Shown piece after piece: positions 8,956 to 16,615 of a stretch of 64,000 nucleotides of DNA. Below the pieces are notes generated by a model, which saw only the letters and a list, made by a program, of their open reading frames with translations, was not told the DNA's origin and ran no database searches. This stretch comes from Candidatus Brocadiaceae bacterium S225 (GTDB taxonomy: Bacteria > Planctomycetota > Brocadiia > Brocadiales > Scalinduaceae): positions 41,735 through 105,734 of the forward strand of contig SMSL01000010.1 in assembly GCA_007859995.1 (NCBI GenBank). The letters are read 5' to 3'. Position numbers and translations under genes: made by a program. The number at the start of each line of letters is the position of its first letter. Position 1 is the first letter of the stretch.

Positions 8956-9720
8956 TCAGTTTTTATTTAACTTCTGAGGTATGTCCGGTCCTTCGCTGGT
9001 CCATTGCCGACCCAACTCTCCAACTGATTTTGGCAGAGCAACATCCGGAACCTTATAGCCATACATTTTTCTTCGCTCACGAATCAGATCCGTAGAAATC
9101 GCGAATTGTTTATCACGTTTGCCTATCATCTCTTTACTGATCTGGCCGTCTGCACCGGCGGACCACATAAGGAGTGGTTTTCCCATTGGTATATTCGTGT
9201 CAGGATCCGGCCATGTATGGAACGTCTTACCCCAACTTCCCAGGAAACCTTTAAGCGCGGCATCACCCAGGTCATACATATCCGGCACAATGAGTTGACC
9301 TGATACGATTTCATAAGCATGAGGATGCCAATATATTTTTTCGTTGTGTGGCAGCATTTGATATGAGTCATCGCTGATAATATACTCTATTCCAAGAAGT
9401 TTAGCAGGTGCCTCTTTGGAGTCATATATTACACATTGATGAATATCACCTTTTCCTACTTTGAGTTCCTTCATTGAGCAATAGTGATGCGCCTCTACCT
9501 CAAAGCTCGGATTGTCCTTGGCGATATGAAATGCACACAGGTAGAGGTGAATATCTTTGACGGGATCTGCATATTTAAGCTTTGTAACGTTATCAATGAC
9601 ATGCTTCACCTTCTTTCCCGCGTCAACATCTTTGTGTGCAGAAAACATTGTACCGAGAAAGACCACAATCCCAACTACTGCAATCTTGCTTATTATCTTT
9701 TTGCAGAAATACTTAGACAT
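8956..9720 (-). CDS. Exported DUF1264 (oil-body-associated-like) protein
   Basis: A 254-aa protein beginning at ATG 9720, chosen because AAAGGAGG lies 5 bp upstream; an earlier in-frame ATG would put that site inside the gene. Residues 1-30 form a signal peptide (a basic start, then KIAVVGIVVFLGTMFSA). The mature part carries the DUF1264 pattern: YLCAFHIAKDN, VEAHHYC, QCVIYDS, LGIEYIIS, EKIYWHPHAYEI. The plant relatives are oil-body-associated proteins; the bacterial function is unknown. The His/Cys-rich core could bind a metal. It probably heads an operon with the histidine phosphatase gene. Confidence 0.8.
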   Translation of the reverse strand: MSKYFCKKIISKIAVVGIVVFLGTMFSAHKDVDAGKKVKHVIDNVTKLKYADPVKDIHLYLCAFHIAKDNPSFEVEAHHYCSMKELKVGKGDIHQCVIYDSKEAPAKLLGIEYIISDDSYQMLPHNEKIYWHPHAYEIVSGQLIVPDMYDLGDAALKGFLGSWGKTFHTWPDPDTNIPMGKPLLMWSAGADGQISKEMIGKRDKQFAISTDLIRERRKMYGYKVPDVALPKSVGELGRQWTSEGPDIPQKLNKN

Positions 9721-9816
9721 TATTGCCTCCTTTCGTTTCAATAGTTATGCTAGATAGTTATCACGATAATAACTATCCTTTGACTTGCATTCATTTACAC
9801 GCTCAGAAATGGTGAT

Positions 9817-9834
9817 GGAAACCTGAAGGTTTCC
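9817..9834. terminator. Short hairpin GGAAACC-TGAA-GGTTTCC
   Basis: A perfect 7-bp stem with a TGAA tetraloop in the 315-bp gap between the divergent DUF1264 and DJ-1 genes. No T-run follows on either strand, so it is more likely a structured leader element or a decayed repeat than a terminator. Nothing else is evident in this gap except the DJ-1 promoter. Confidence 0.3.
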
Positions 9835-9949
9835 GCTATGTCTTAATTAAACAGCATTACATGCTGAGGTCTAACCGCCTCCCTTTTTGTGCCAGGTTAT
9901 CTGGTTTGATGTTAGACTGAAATTATAGAAGATGCAAATAAATTCTCGG

Positions 9950-9978
9950 TTGGACATTTTGTTTTTTTCTTTTATAAT
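9950..9978 (+). promoter_or_regulatory. Sigma70-type promoter for the DJ-1 family gene
   Basis: TTGGAC/TGGACA at 9950-9956 and a perfect TATAAT at 9973-9978 are spaced 16-17 bp apart, ending 57 bp upstream of the start codon. The spacer is T-rich. Confidence 0.55.
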
Positions 9979-10035
9979 TTGGCTAGCTTTTTGATTAGAG
10001 AACATTATTTATCACATTTCTGAAAGGAATATATT

Positions 10036-10587
10036 ATGTCAAAAAATGTCCTGGTACCAATATCAGATGGTTGTGAAGAGATTGAGGCAGCATGTATTAT
10101 TGATACCCTGAGACGTGCGGATGCCGATGTAACAGTAGCATCAGTTGGCAACTTGCAGATAACTGCGTCAAGAGGTATGAAACTGGTCGCAGATCGATTA
10201 ATTTCAGAATGCGTCAATGAATCGTATGATCTGATTGCCTTGCCAGGCGGAATGCCCGGTGCGGAACGATTACGCGATTCTAAAGAGTTGACAGAATTGT
10301 TAACACGTCAGAAGCAGGACGGAAAATTGTTTGCTGCAATATGTGCCTCACCTGCGATAGTGTTACATCACCACGGACTCCTGGATGATCTAAAGGCAAC
10401 TGCGTATCCGGGTTTTGCTGAACAGCTTAAAAATACTGAATCTATTGAATCACGGGTAGTCGTAGATGGTAATTGTATAACCAGCCGAGGGCCCGGAACA
10501 GCTCTGGAGTTTGCTCTGAAACTAGTGGAGATACTCTACGGAAAAGAGATGTCAAAAAAAATTGCAGATGCTATGCTGGTTGACTGA
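10036..10587 (+). CDS. DJ-1/PfpI family protein (YajL-like)
   Basis: A 183-aa single-domain member of the DJ-1/ThiJ superfamily. The nucleophile-elbow cysteine is C103 in AAICASPA, and the conserved acidic residue lies in DGCEEIE (residues 11-17). The ALPGGMPGAE loop and the HGLL..KATAYPGF stretch match YajL/DJ-1 proteins, which protect against electrophile and oxidative stress. The ribosome site AAAGGAA precedes the ATG. The gene appears monocistronic. The fold is certain; the claimed deglycase activity of the family is debated, so only a stress-protein role is assigned. Confidence 0.88.
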   Translation: MSKNVLVPISDGCEEIEAACIIDTLRRADADVTVASVGNLQITASRGMKLVADRLISECVNESYDLIALPGGMPGAERLRDSKELTELLTRQKQDGKLFAAICASPAIVLHHHGLLDDLKATAYPGFAEQLKNTESIESRVVVDGNCITSRGPGTALEFALKLVEILYGKEMSKKIADAMLVD

Positions 10588-11200
10588 TTGATGATTGAGA
10601 AGAAGAAAAAATAGAAACAAGAAGTATGAGGCAAAAAAAAGAAACAAAAACAATTTCGTCACTTCTTATTGGTTATTGGTCAATAAGTGTATACAATTCT
10701 GTTTGCACCTTTATTATTTATTCAACTGCAGGAAACAGCGAGTGTAGAGTCAACAGAATCGTATCGTTTGAGTTTTTGAATAATTGCACCAATATCTTTT
10801 ACTTGACTTTAATGATGCGTAGTTTTACCATTCGTTCTTATGCATTACTTAAAGCGGAATGACATTACCACATAGATTGATTTGAAAAAGATCATCTTAA
10901 ATAAATGTTTATGTTTACGGGGACGTAAAACACATGAATTACTTGCCAAATAACCAAAGCAATGCCCCTCGGTCTTTTATTCATCACAGCTATCTACAAC
11001 TCCCTGAAAACATCAGGTTCATCACGATTTTATCCGTTCTTAGAAGAATTGATAAAAATATCTATTACTCAATTTAGTTTTATTCTTTAATTTCTTTTAA
11101 TCATAAAGGCAATTTATCTTATTGCTATGACTGATTTTTATAGCCCGCGAACTGAGTATTCACTTATATACGGGCAATAGTCTTTTATATTTAGTCTTTC
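10588..11200. other. 613-bp stretch without a supported gene
   Basis: This AT-rich spacer lies between the DJ-1 gene and the cNMP-binding gene. A frame at 10626-10862 has a biased, unconvincing composition and no ribosome site. No repeat, tRNA or strong terminator was seen. It may hold the promoter for the downstream pair. Confidence 0.5.
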
Positions 11201-11213
11201 AAAGGAGATTATG

Positions 11214-11702
11214 ATGAAGGAATTTCTTAAAGAAGCTTCCATCTTCACGGAATTAAACGAGGAGGAGTTGAACTTTTTGGCTAAGACTGCTCATGAAAAG
11301 TTTTATCCTAAAGACAGCTTTATCGTTCGTAAAGATGAGGCAGGCACATCTCTTTTCATTATACGGTCAGGAGAGGTAAAGATCATTCTGGATGACGTCA
11401 GTGGAGGAGAGATACCTTTAACAATATTGGGCAAGGGAAGTTTCTTTGGAGAGATGTCTCTATTTGATGGCAGGCCAAGGTCTGCTACAGTTATAGCACT
11501 GAAAGATACAACAGCTGTGGAAATAAGCAGAGAGGATTTTCTTCAGCAGATAACCAGATCCCCTGAAATCGCCCTGAAAATTGTAGCAGAAATGGCTTAT
11601 AGATTTAGACATACCGACGATACCATTAAAGCGTTTGCAAGCAAAGTTTCCAGTGAAGCGTATGCAAATATAGAGAAAATATTAAGCGCTCAACTAGAAT
11701 AA
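11214..11702 (+). CDS. Cyclic nucleotide-binding domain protein
   Basis: A protein of about 162 aa consisting of one Crp-type cyclic-nucleotide-binding beta-barrel: LKEASIFTELNEEELNFLA at the start, then FIVRKDEAGTSLFIIRSGEVKI, and the phosphate-binding cassette FFGEMSLFDGRPRSATVIA. No helix-turn-helix follows, so it is not a DNA-binding CRP; it probably relays a ligand signal by protein contact. Two ATGs are possible (11211, 11214). The second has AGGAG at 6-bp spacing and is preferred. The helical-repeat gene starts 19 bp after it, so the pair is likely cotranscribed. The ligand (cAMP, cGMP or other) is unknown. Confidence 0.85.
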   Translation: MKEFLKEASIFTELNEEELNFLAKTAHEKFYPKDSFIVRKDEAGTSLFIIRSGEVKIILDDVSGGEIPLTILGKGSFFGEMSLFDGRPRSATVIALKDTTAVEISREDFLQQITRSPEIALKIVAEMAYRFRHTDDTIKAFASKVSSEAYANIEKILSAQLE

Positions 11703-11721
11703 TAAGAACCTTAGAGAAATA

Positions 11722-12639
11722 ATGTTAGGTATTCAAAAGGTACGGAAAGACATTGCCTTAGATGAAGAAATAGAGGATATGGACACAGAAACATTAAAAA
11801 TGGCAGCGATAAAATTTGAACAATCAAAGACAGGTTTATTTAAATATATAAAGAAACAAACAGAATACGAACCTGAGGTAACACTTGAGGCGCTTCTGAC
11901 ATTTAATGAACTGGTACATAAAGGTAAAATAAAGTTAAAACAAAATGAAAAAGACAATGTGCTTACATCACTATTAGGGATTTTGAAGACTTGTAAGGAG
12001 AAAGACTGGCGTACCCGATTAATAGTGCGTGAGGAGTTGATTGAACTTGGTAAAGATGAACAATTTAGTGAAAGATTTATATGGAGGGAATTACAGGATA
12101 TTATTTTGGATGAAAGCACAAAGACCCCTGTGCATGTAAGAGAAAATGCAGCTCGCATTTTAGCAGCTTTAGGAAAAGCAGACGAAAAAACTAAAAAAGT
12201 TTTGATGCATACCATGGAAGAAGGAGAGAGAGGATTCAGTGGCAACAGTGCCGCGATTGCATTGTTGCAAATGAGAGCTGAAGAAGGGTGGAAACATATA
12301 TTAGAGAGCATTGAATTGATAGAAGAAAATGGGTTTTGGGCTGCCTATTTATTTGGACAACACTTAATGGAGAAAACACCGGACGAACTTGGCTGGAACG
12401 AAAGTCTCAGGAAAAAGCTTGATTGGGAAGGAGAAATAGATCTGTATAAACTTGTATTTGATAGAATTAACGATGGAGTAAAAGATACCACTCTCAATAA
12501 GTATACGAGAACCTATGCAGAAAGGATTGCGAAAGACCTTGACCTAAAATCGGGCAAAGATAATGGGAGCATTCCCATTTTATTGTATAAAAGAGGTGGA
12601 TTCACTTCCCGCCTAACAAACTGCCGGACAGGCGTTTAA
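11722..12639 (+). CDS. HEAT-like helical repeat protein with repeat-derived C-terminus
   Basis: A 305-aa soluble, mostly helical protein without a recognised enzyme motif. Residues 80-215 show spaced helix pairs such as RENAARILAALGKADEKTKKVL and NSAAIALLQMRAEEGWKHILESI, suggesting HEAT/ARM-type repeats used for protein binding. It follows the cNMP-binding gene by 19 bp and may be its partner. Residues 282-305 (from GSIPILLYKRGGF onward) are encoded entirely by the dispersed palindromic element at 12565-12737. The native C-terminus has therefore been cut off or replaced by a MITE insertion. The function is unknown. Confidence 0.65.
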   Translation: MLGIQKVRKDIALDEEIEDMDTETLKMAAIKFEQSKTGLFKYIKKQTEYEPEVTLEALLTFNELVHKGKIKLKQNEKDNVLTSLLGILKTCKEKDWRTRLIVREELIELGKDEQFSERFIWRELQDIILDESTKTPVHVRENAARILAALGKADEKTKKVLMHTMEEGERGFSGNSAAIALLQMRAEEGWKHILESIELIEENGFWAAYLFGQHLMEKTPDELGWNESLRKKLDWEGEIDLYKLVFDRINDGVKDTTLNKYTRTYAERIAKDLDLKSGKDNGSIPILLYKRGGFTSRLTNCRTGV

Positions 12640-12737
12640 TCCACCCTACTTCGCACCACACGTTTGCTTATTTGTAAGGGTGGATTAAGGCTGGAGGCCG
12701 AATCGTACCTGATTTACAAAAAATTGTGAATGCTCCC
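12565..12737 (-). mobile_element. Palindromic MITE copy 1 (inverted relative to copies 2 and 3)
   Basis: A 173-bp element bounded by GGGAGCATTCCC and, in inverse, GGGAATGCTCCC with two changes (ending GTGAATGCTCCC). Internally it shares AGAGGTGGATTCACTTC, TTTAATCCACCCTAC, CGTTTGCTTATTTGTAAGGG and CCTGATTTACAAAAAATTG with the elements at 41309 and 53216 when those are reverse-complemented. It carries a roughly 25-bp insertion and lacks the CCACGTATTCATGGATAT segment. No target duplication remains. It has no coding capacity of its own but supplies the 3' end of the helical-repeat gene. Confidence 0.85.
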
Positions 12738-12770
12738 GTTAATCTGTGAAACCCCGTGTCCTATTCCTAA

Positions 12771-14090
12771 TCATGCATCCAGAAACTCTTTCTCACCGGT
12801 GATCAAGTCTTCGTACGTCTCTCTTCTCCTTATCGTTGAGAAGCTGTCACCGTCTACCAGTATTTCACACGTACGCGGTCTTGTGTTGTAACTGGAACTC
12901 ATGGTAAAGCCGTATGCTCCGGCACTGAAGAACGCAATCAGATCGCCCTCTTTTACATCAGGAAACCACCGCTCTTTTGCAAGGACGTCACTGCTTTCAC
13001 ACACAGGGCCCACGATATCCACCAACTCCAATTTATCATCCTCACCTTTCTCTTCTCCGGGATGCTCTACTTCCTGCATAGGCACATCTGTGCTCACTGG
13101 CCATGCCCTGTGGACGGCATCGTACAGGGACGGACGGGCAAGATCGTTCATCGCCGCGTCACAGATAACAAATTTCTTCCCCCAGGTAGCAACCTTTATG
13201 TAGGTCGTTCTGGTTACCAGTATCCCCGCATTCCCGATAATAAATCTTCCCGGTTCCATTACTACTTTGCAACCGAGCTTTTTTATTACCGGAATAATAT
13301 CTGTTGCATAATCATGCGGCCTTTTAACCTCTTCTCCTGTATACGATATACAGTATCCACCACCAATATTGACGTATTCAATACCCTGTTTACCCTTCTC
13401 GTCGAGCGTTTCCTGAACAAAATTATATACTTTTTCAAGACCCTGTACATAGGGCTCAGGCGAATAGATCGGTGAGCCGAGGTGCACATGTATGCCTTTA
13501 AGATCTATATTTTTATAATTATCAATGTCCTTTATTAGCTGGCTGGCACTTTCGAAATCGATACCGAATTTATTCTCTTTCTTACCGGTAGTCGTCTTAT
13601 CATGTGTTTTGGCATCAATATCAGGATTGATTCGTAGGGCAACACTCCCTCTCTTGCCAAGGAGCCCTGCTATCCTGTCAATATTGGCCAGTTCCGCCGG
13701 AGACTCAACATTGAACATGAAGATATCATTTTCCAATGCATATTTAATCTCCTCCGAGGTTTTACCTACCCCCGCAAAGACAATCTTGTCGGGGCTCACA
13801 CCAATCTTCAGTACCCGGTAAAGCTCACCACCGGAAACGACGTCAAACCCTGAACCTGCATCAGCCAGCACCTTAATAACTGATAAATTTGAATTGGCCT
13901 TAACGGAGAAACATATTAGAGGGTTTACGCCTGCAAAAGCATTCCTGATTTCAATAAAATGTTCCAGGATAGAATTTTTGCTGTAAATATACGCTGGTGA
14001 CCCGACCTTATCTACTATATCTTTTACCTTTACGTCTTCGCAGTATAATTCATTATTCAGGTAGTTAAAAAAATCAAAACTAGTCGTCAT
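12771..14090 (-). CDS. lysA: Diaminopimelate decarboxylase
   Basis: A 439-aa fold-type III PLP enzyme that decarboxylates meso-diaminopimelate to lysine, the last step of the pathway begun by lysC. The PLP lysine lies in ICFSVKANSN (K64). GVHVHLGSPI and NIGGGYCISY in the barrel, EPGRFIIGNAG for the phosphate site, and GPVCESSDVLA carrying the active-site Cys are all present. The start at ATG 14090 is favoured by GGAG just upstream; a TTG at 14102 would overlap that site. The gene is slightly longer than the family average because of an acidic loop near residue 330 (HPGEEKGEDDKLEL). It is transcribed apart from dapF. Confidence 0.95.
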   Translation of the reverse strand: MTTSFDFFNYLNNELYCEDVKVKDIVDKVGSPAYIYSKNSILEHFIEIRNAFAGVNPLICFSVKANSNLSVIKVLADAGSGFDVVSGGELYRVLKIGVSPDKIVFAGVGKTSEEIKYALENDIFMFNVESPAELANIDRIAGLLGKRGSVALRINPDIDAKTHDKTTTGKKENKFGIDFESASQLIKDIDNYKNIDLKGIHVHLGSPIYSPEPYVQGLEKVYNFVQETLDEKGKQGIEYVNIGGGYCISYTGEEVKRPHDYATDIIPVIKKLGCKVVMEPGRFIIGNAGILVTRTTYIKVATWGKKFVICDAAMNDLARPSLYDAVHRAWPVSTDVPMQEVEHPGEEKGEDDKLELVDIVGPVCESSDVLAKERWFPDVKEGDLIAFFSAGAYGFTMSSSYNTRPRTCEILVDGDSFSTIRRRETYEDLITGEKEFLDA

Positions 14091-14235
14091 TCTTTTCTCC
14101 AAATTTAAGAATCCACCGCTCCCCGGACAAAAAACACCAAGGACAAGGAGTTCACAGAGAACGCGGAGAAAACTATTATAATCAAATTAAATATTTTTGC
14201 TGTGATAGAGCCTGTTTGGCAAGTCTAACGACGAA

Positions 14236-14283
14236 CCTCTCTTTCGAGAGGATTCCAGTGTTGGATTCCTCTCGAAAGAGAGG
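14236..14283. terminator. Long 21-bp hairpin between lysA and argH
   Basis: Arms at 14236-14256 (CCTCTCTTTCGAGAGGATTCC) and 14263-14283 pair over 21 bp with one mismatch around a 6-nt loop. Each arm itself contains a small palindrome (CTCTTTCGAGAG). It lies 41 bp beyond the argH stop on the minus strand. There is no clear T-run, so it may act as an RNA-stabilising or dispersed-repeat hairpin rather than a classic terminator. A similar single arm recurs at 53185-53206. Confidence 0.5.
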
Positions 14284-14323
14284 ACTATGATTTTGTGCAG
14301 TATCTGTTGCAACTCCTATTTAA

Positions 14324-15715
14324 TCAAGCCATCTGCTTTTTTAACTTCATCTCCCATGCACTTATCTGTCTCTTTACAGACTGGGGAGAAGTCGAACCGT
14401 GGCTTTTAAATTGTTTGATATAATTTTTCACACCTAGAACCTTATAGACATCTTTGCCGATCAAAGACGAATGTTTCTTAAAATCCTCCAGGCTTAAATC
14501 ACTTAACTCCTTACCGTTTTTGCTGCACACCCCAACCAGTTTACCGACAACCCCATGAGCCTCACGGAATGGAACGCCTTTCACGACAAGGTATTCCGCT
14601 AACACCGTGGCATCCAGAAACCCTTTTCTGCAGCTATCCTCCATATTGTCAAGTTTCAGAGTAGTCTTGTTTATCAACTCTTTCAGGATGGATAAACAGT
14701 TCTTTACCGTGTCAGAAGAATCAAATATCGGCTCTTTATCTTCCTGCATATCTCTGTTATAGGAGAGCGGCAGGCCCTTCATTATCGTAAGAAGTGAGAA
14801 CAGATTACCATACACGCGGCCGCATTTACCTCTGATAAGTTCGAGTATATCAGGATTTTTCTTCTGCGGCATAATACTCGAACCCGTGCAATAGGAGTCA
14901 TCAATGTCCAGAAAATCAAATTCCTGGCTTGACCAGATAATCCACTCCTCACAAAATCTTGAGAGATGCATGGATATAATTGACAACGCGGAAGCATATT
15001 CCAGGCAAAAATCTCTATCACTGACAACATCAAGGCTGTTATTAAAAAGTGAATCAAATCCAAGGAGCTTACTCGTAATCTCAGGTTTTGTATTAAGTGT
15101 TGTACCTCCCAGAGCACATGCACCAAGCGGAGATTGATTCAAACGTTTCATACAATCAACCAGTCTTGTACGATCCCGTTCCAGCATCTCTACATAAGCC
15201 AGGAAATAATGTCCAACGAGTATCGGCTGAGCATGCTGAAGGTGTGTAAACCCAGGAAGTATACCATCCCATATCGGTTTGGCCTTGGTAACAATTTCCT
15301 GCTGAAGCGCAAGAATAATATTCATTATTTCCTGAATCTGATCGCGGGCCCAAAGACGCAGGTCCAATGCAATCTGATCATTTCTGCTTCTGGCCGTATG
15401 AAGTTTCTTTGCGACATCGCCTATCCGATCCACCAGAGCAGACTCAATATTCATGTGTATGTCTTCATGCTCAGCCTTGAACTTGAACTTGCCGGTTTCA
15501 ATATCTTTCAAAATATCTTTTAAGCCTTTGATAATCGCATTTTTTTCATTGTTCGTTAACAGTTTGCATTTCGCAAGCATTGTAGTATGCGCAATGCTCC
15601 CTTCAATATCGTATTTATACAAACGGCTATCAAACGATATGGATTCCGTAAAAGACTCGACTGAAGAAGCCGTCTTTTTTTTGAATCTTCCTCCCCATGC
15701 TTTTTTAATCGCCAT
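14324..15715 (-). CDS. argH: Argininosuccinate lyase
   Basis: A 463-aa cytoplasmic lyase of the fumarase/aspartase superfamily that splits argininosuccinate into arginine and fumarate. The signature GSSIMPQKKNPD is at residues 278-289, the general-base His is in THLQHAQP (H161), and TARSRNDQ near 108-114 binds substrate. The length is normal and no key residue is missing. It may feed arginine toward agmatine and putrescine (see aguA and the amidase). No argG lies nearby. Confidence 0.96.
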   Translation of the reverse strand: MAIKKAWGGRFKKKTASSVESFTESISFDSRLYKYDIEGSIAHTTMLAKCKLLTNNEKNAIIKGLKDILKDIETGKFKFKAEHEDIHMNIESALVDRIGDVAKKLHTARSRNDQIALDLRLWARDQIQEIMNIILALQQEIVTKAKPIWDGILPGFTHLQHAQPILVGHYFLAYVEMLERDRTRLVDCMKRLNQSPLGACALGGTTLNTKPEITSKLLGFDSLFNNSLDVVSDRDFCLEYASALSIISMHLSRFCEEWIIWSSQEFDFLDIDDSYCTGSSIMPQKKNPDILELIRGKCGRVYGNLFSLLTIMKGLPLSYNRDMQEDKEPIFDSSDTVKNCLSILKELINKTTLKLDNMEDSCRKGFLDATVLAEYLVVKGVPFREAHGVVGKLVGVCSKNGKELSDLSLEDFKKHSSLIGKDVYKVLGVKNYIKQFKSHGSTSPQSVKRQISAWEMKLKKQMA

Positions 15716-15942
15716 AGTTTATTCCAATCTACGTTATTTTTTTCGAATCCCAAATATATCTAAAGGCATTATTTGTGTCAAGTTCTATCTATACATCTAC
15801 ATATACCTAAATCTCATTAATTCCTTAACTTAGAGCAGGAAGAATTAAAAACTGAATTGAGTCGTTATTCACAGCCAGCCGCAAAGAACGTAAAGTTACT
15901 AGCTTGCCTGATACCAATCTTACAGGGTTTATTGACTACCTC

Positions 15943-16071
15943 TTAATCCCTCTTTCTGAATAACTTACTAACTGTACTGCGATGGTGGCCGGTCTCTCTG
16001 CTTATTTCTCGTATACTCTTACCTTGTTCTACTAATCTGCTTATTATCTTTATTACTTCCACATGTACCAA
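15943..16071 (-). pseudogene. IS21-type transposase (IstA) N-terminal remnant
   Basis: A TTG start at 16071, preceded by AAGGAGG at 5-bp spacing, opens a 42-aa frame reading MVHVEVIKIISRLVEQGKS and IREISRETGHHRSTVSKLF. This is the helix-turn-helix that begins IS21 IstA transposases. It stops after 42 residues where IstA would run to about 400-500, so it is a truncated remnant. Terminal-repeat-like DNA lies just upstream (16130-16169). Confidence 0.6.
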
Positions 16072-16129
16072 CCTTTCCTCCTTATAATATGTTAATCAGA
16101 ATTTACATATTATAAGACCTGTTACTTTG

Positions 16130-16169
16130 TGTGGTACACTTTTGCTTTGCCGCCTGGTACACTTCTACG
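16130..16169. repeat. IS21-like terminal repeats (two GGTACACTT copies)
   Basis: GGTACACTT occurs twice about 24 bp apart (within 16130-16169) immediately upstream of the truncated istA-like frame. IS21 elements carry such multiple end repeats, so this is probably the left end of the dead element. No intact right end was found. Confidence 0.45.
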
Positions 16170-16188
16170 ATACCAAAATCAATGTTAT

Positions 16189-16531
16189 CTAAACAGCAGC
16201 TAATTCGCGTGTAGGCATTTCATCCCACATAATACCATCGAGAACCCTTCCATTCTTCTTCTGTACACCGCCCCACTGTTTGAAAAAAGAATGGCACGTT
16301 TTGCTCAACACATTGATCTCTTACCCAGTCTGCATCAATAGAACGAGCTTTTGGGCCAGATCCCCCTCCAACAATGACCCAGTCAATGCCTGACAAGTTT
16401 AGCTCCCCCATTGCTTTAAGTCTTTTTGTCATTCTTTCTGCGTAGCAATTATCACAGCCTTCGCTGATTTTGTTGCAACCTGTTACAGGATTCCAGGTAG
16501 TTTCCATCCATTCGATTTTGCTTTTGTTCAT
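16189..16531 (-). pseudogene. DUF5131 (phage Gp37/Gp68-like) protein, deleted and frameshifted
   Basis: Reading from ATG 16531, the start ([20 protein letters not shown], then [11 protein letters not shown]) is the cysteine-rich N-terminus of the DUF5131 family. The frame jumps directly to the C-terminal region ([20 protein letters not shown]), so most of the middle of a normally 230-300 aa protein is missing. Near 16285 an extra base shifts the frame. Without it the text continues as [20 protein letters not shown] and ends at TAG 16189; with it a 103-aa product ends at 16220. The deletion plus frameshift mark a pseudogene. The family's radical-SAM-like Cys cluster is intact but useless alone. 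Confidence 0.75.
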
Positions 16532-16615
16532 TTTGTAACACCTTGAACTTTTTTAATCTCTTTGCTTTTATAGCACTTTCATTTAACATACTATACAGTT
16601 GATCTGAACATCCTT

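Noticed and set aside
10626..10862. 78-codon frame after the DJ-1 gene
   Set aside because: No ribosome site, skewed composition and no family likeness.
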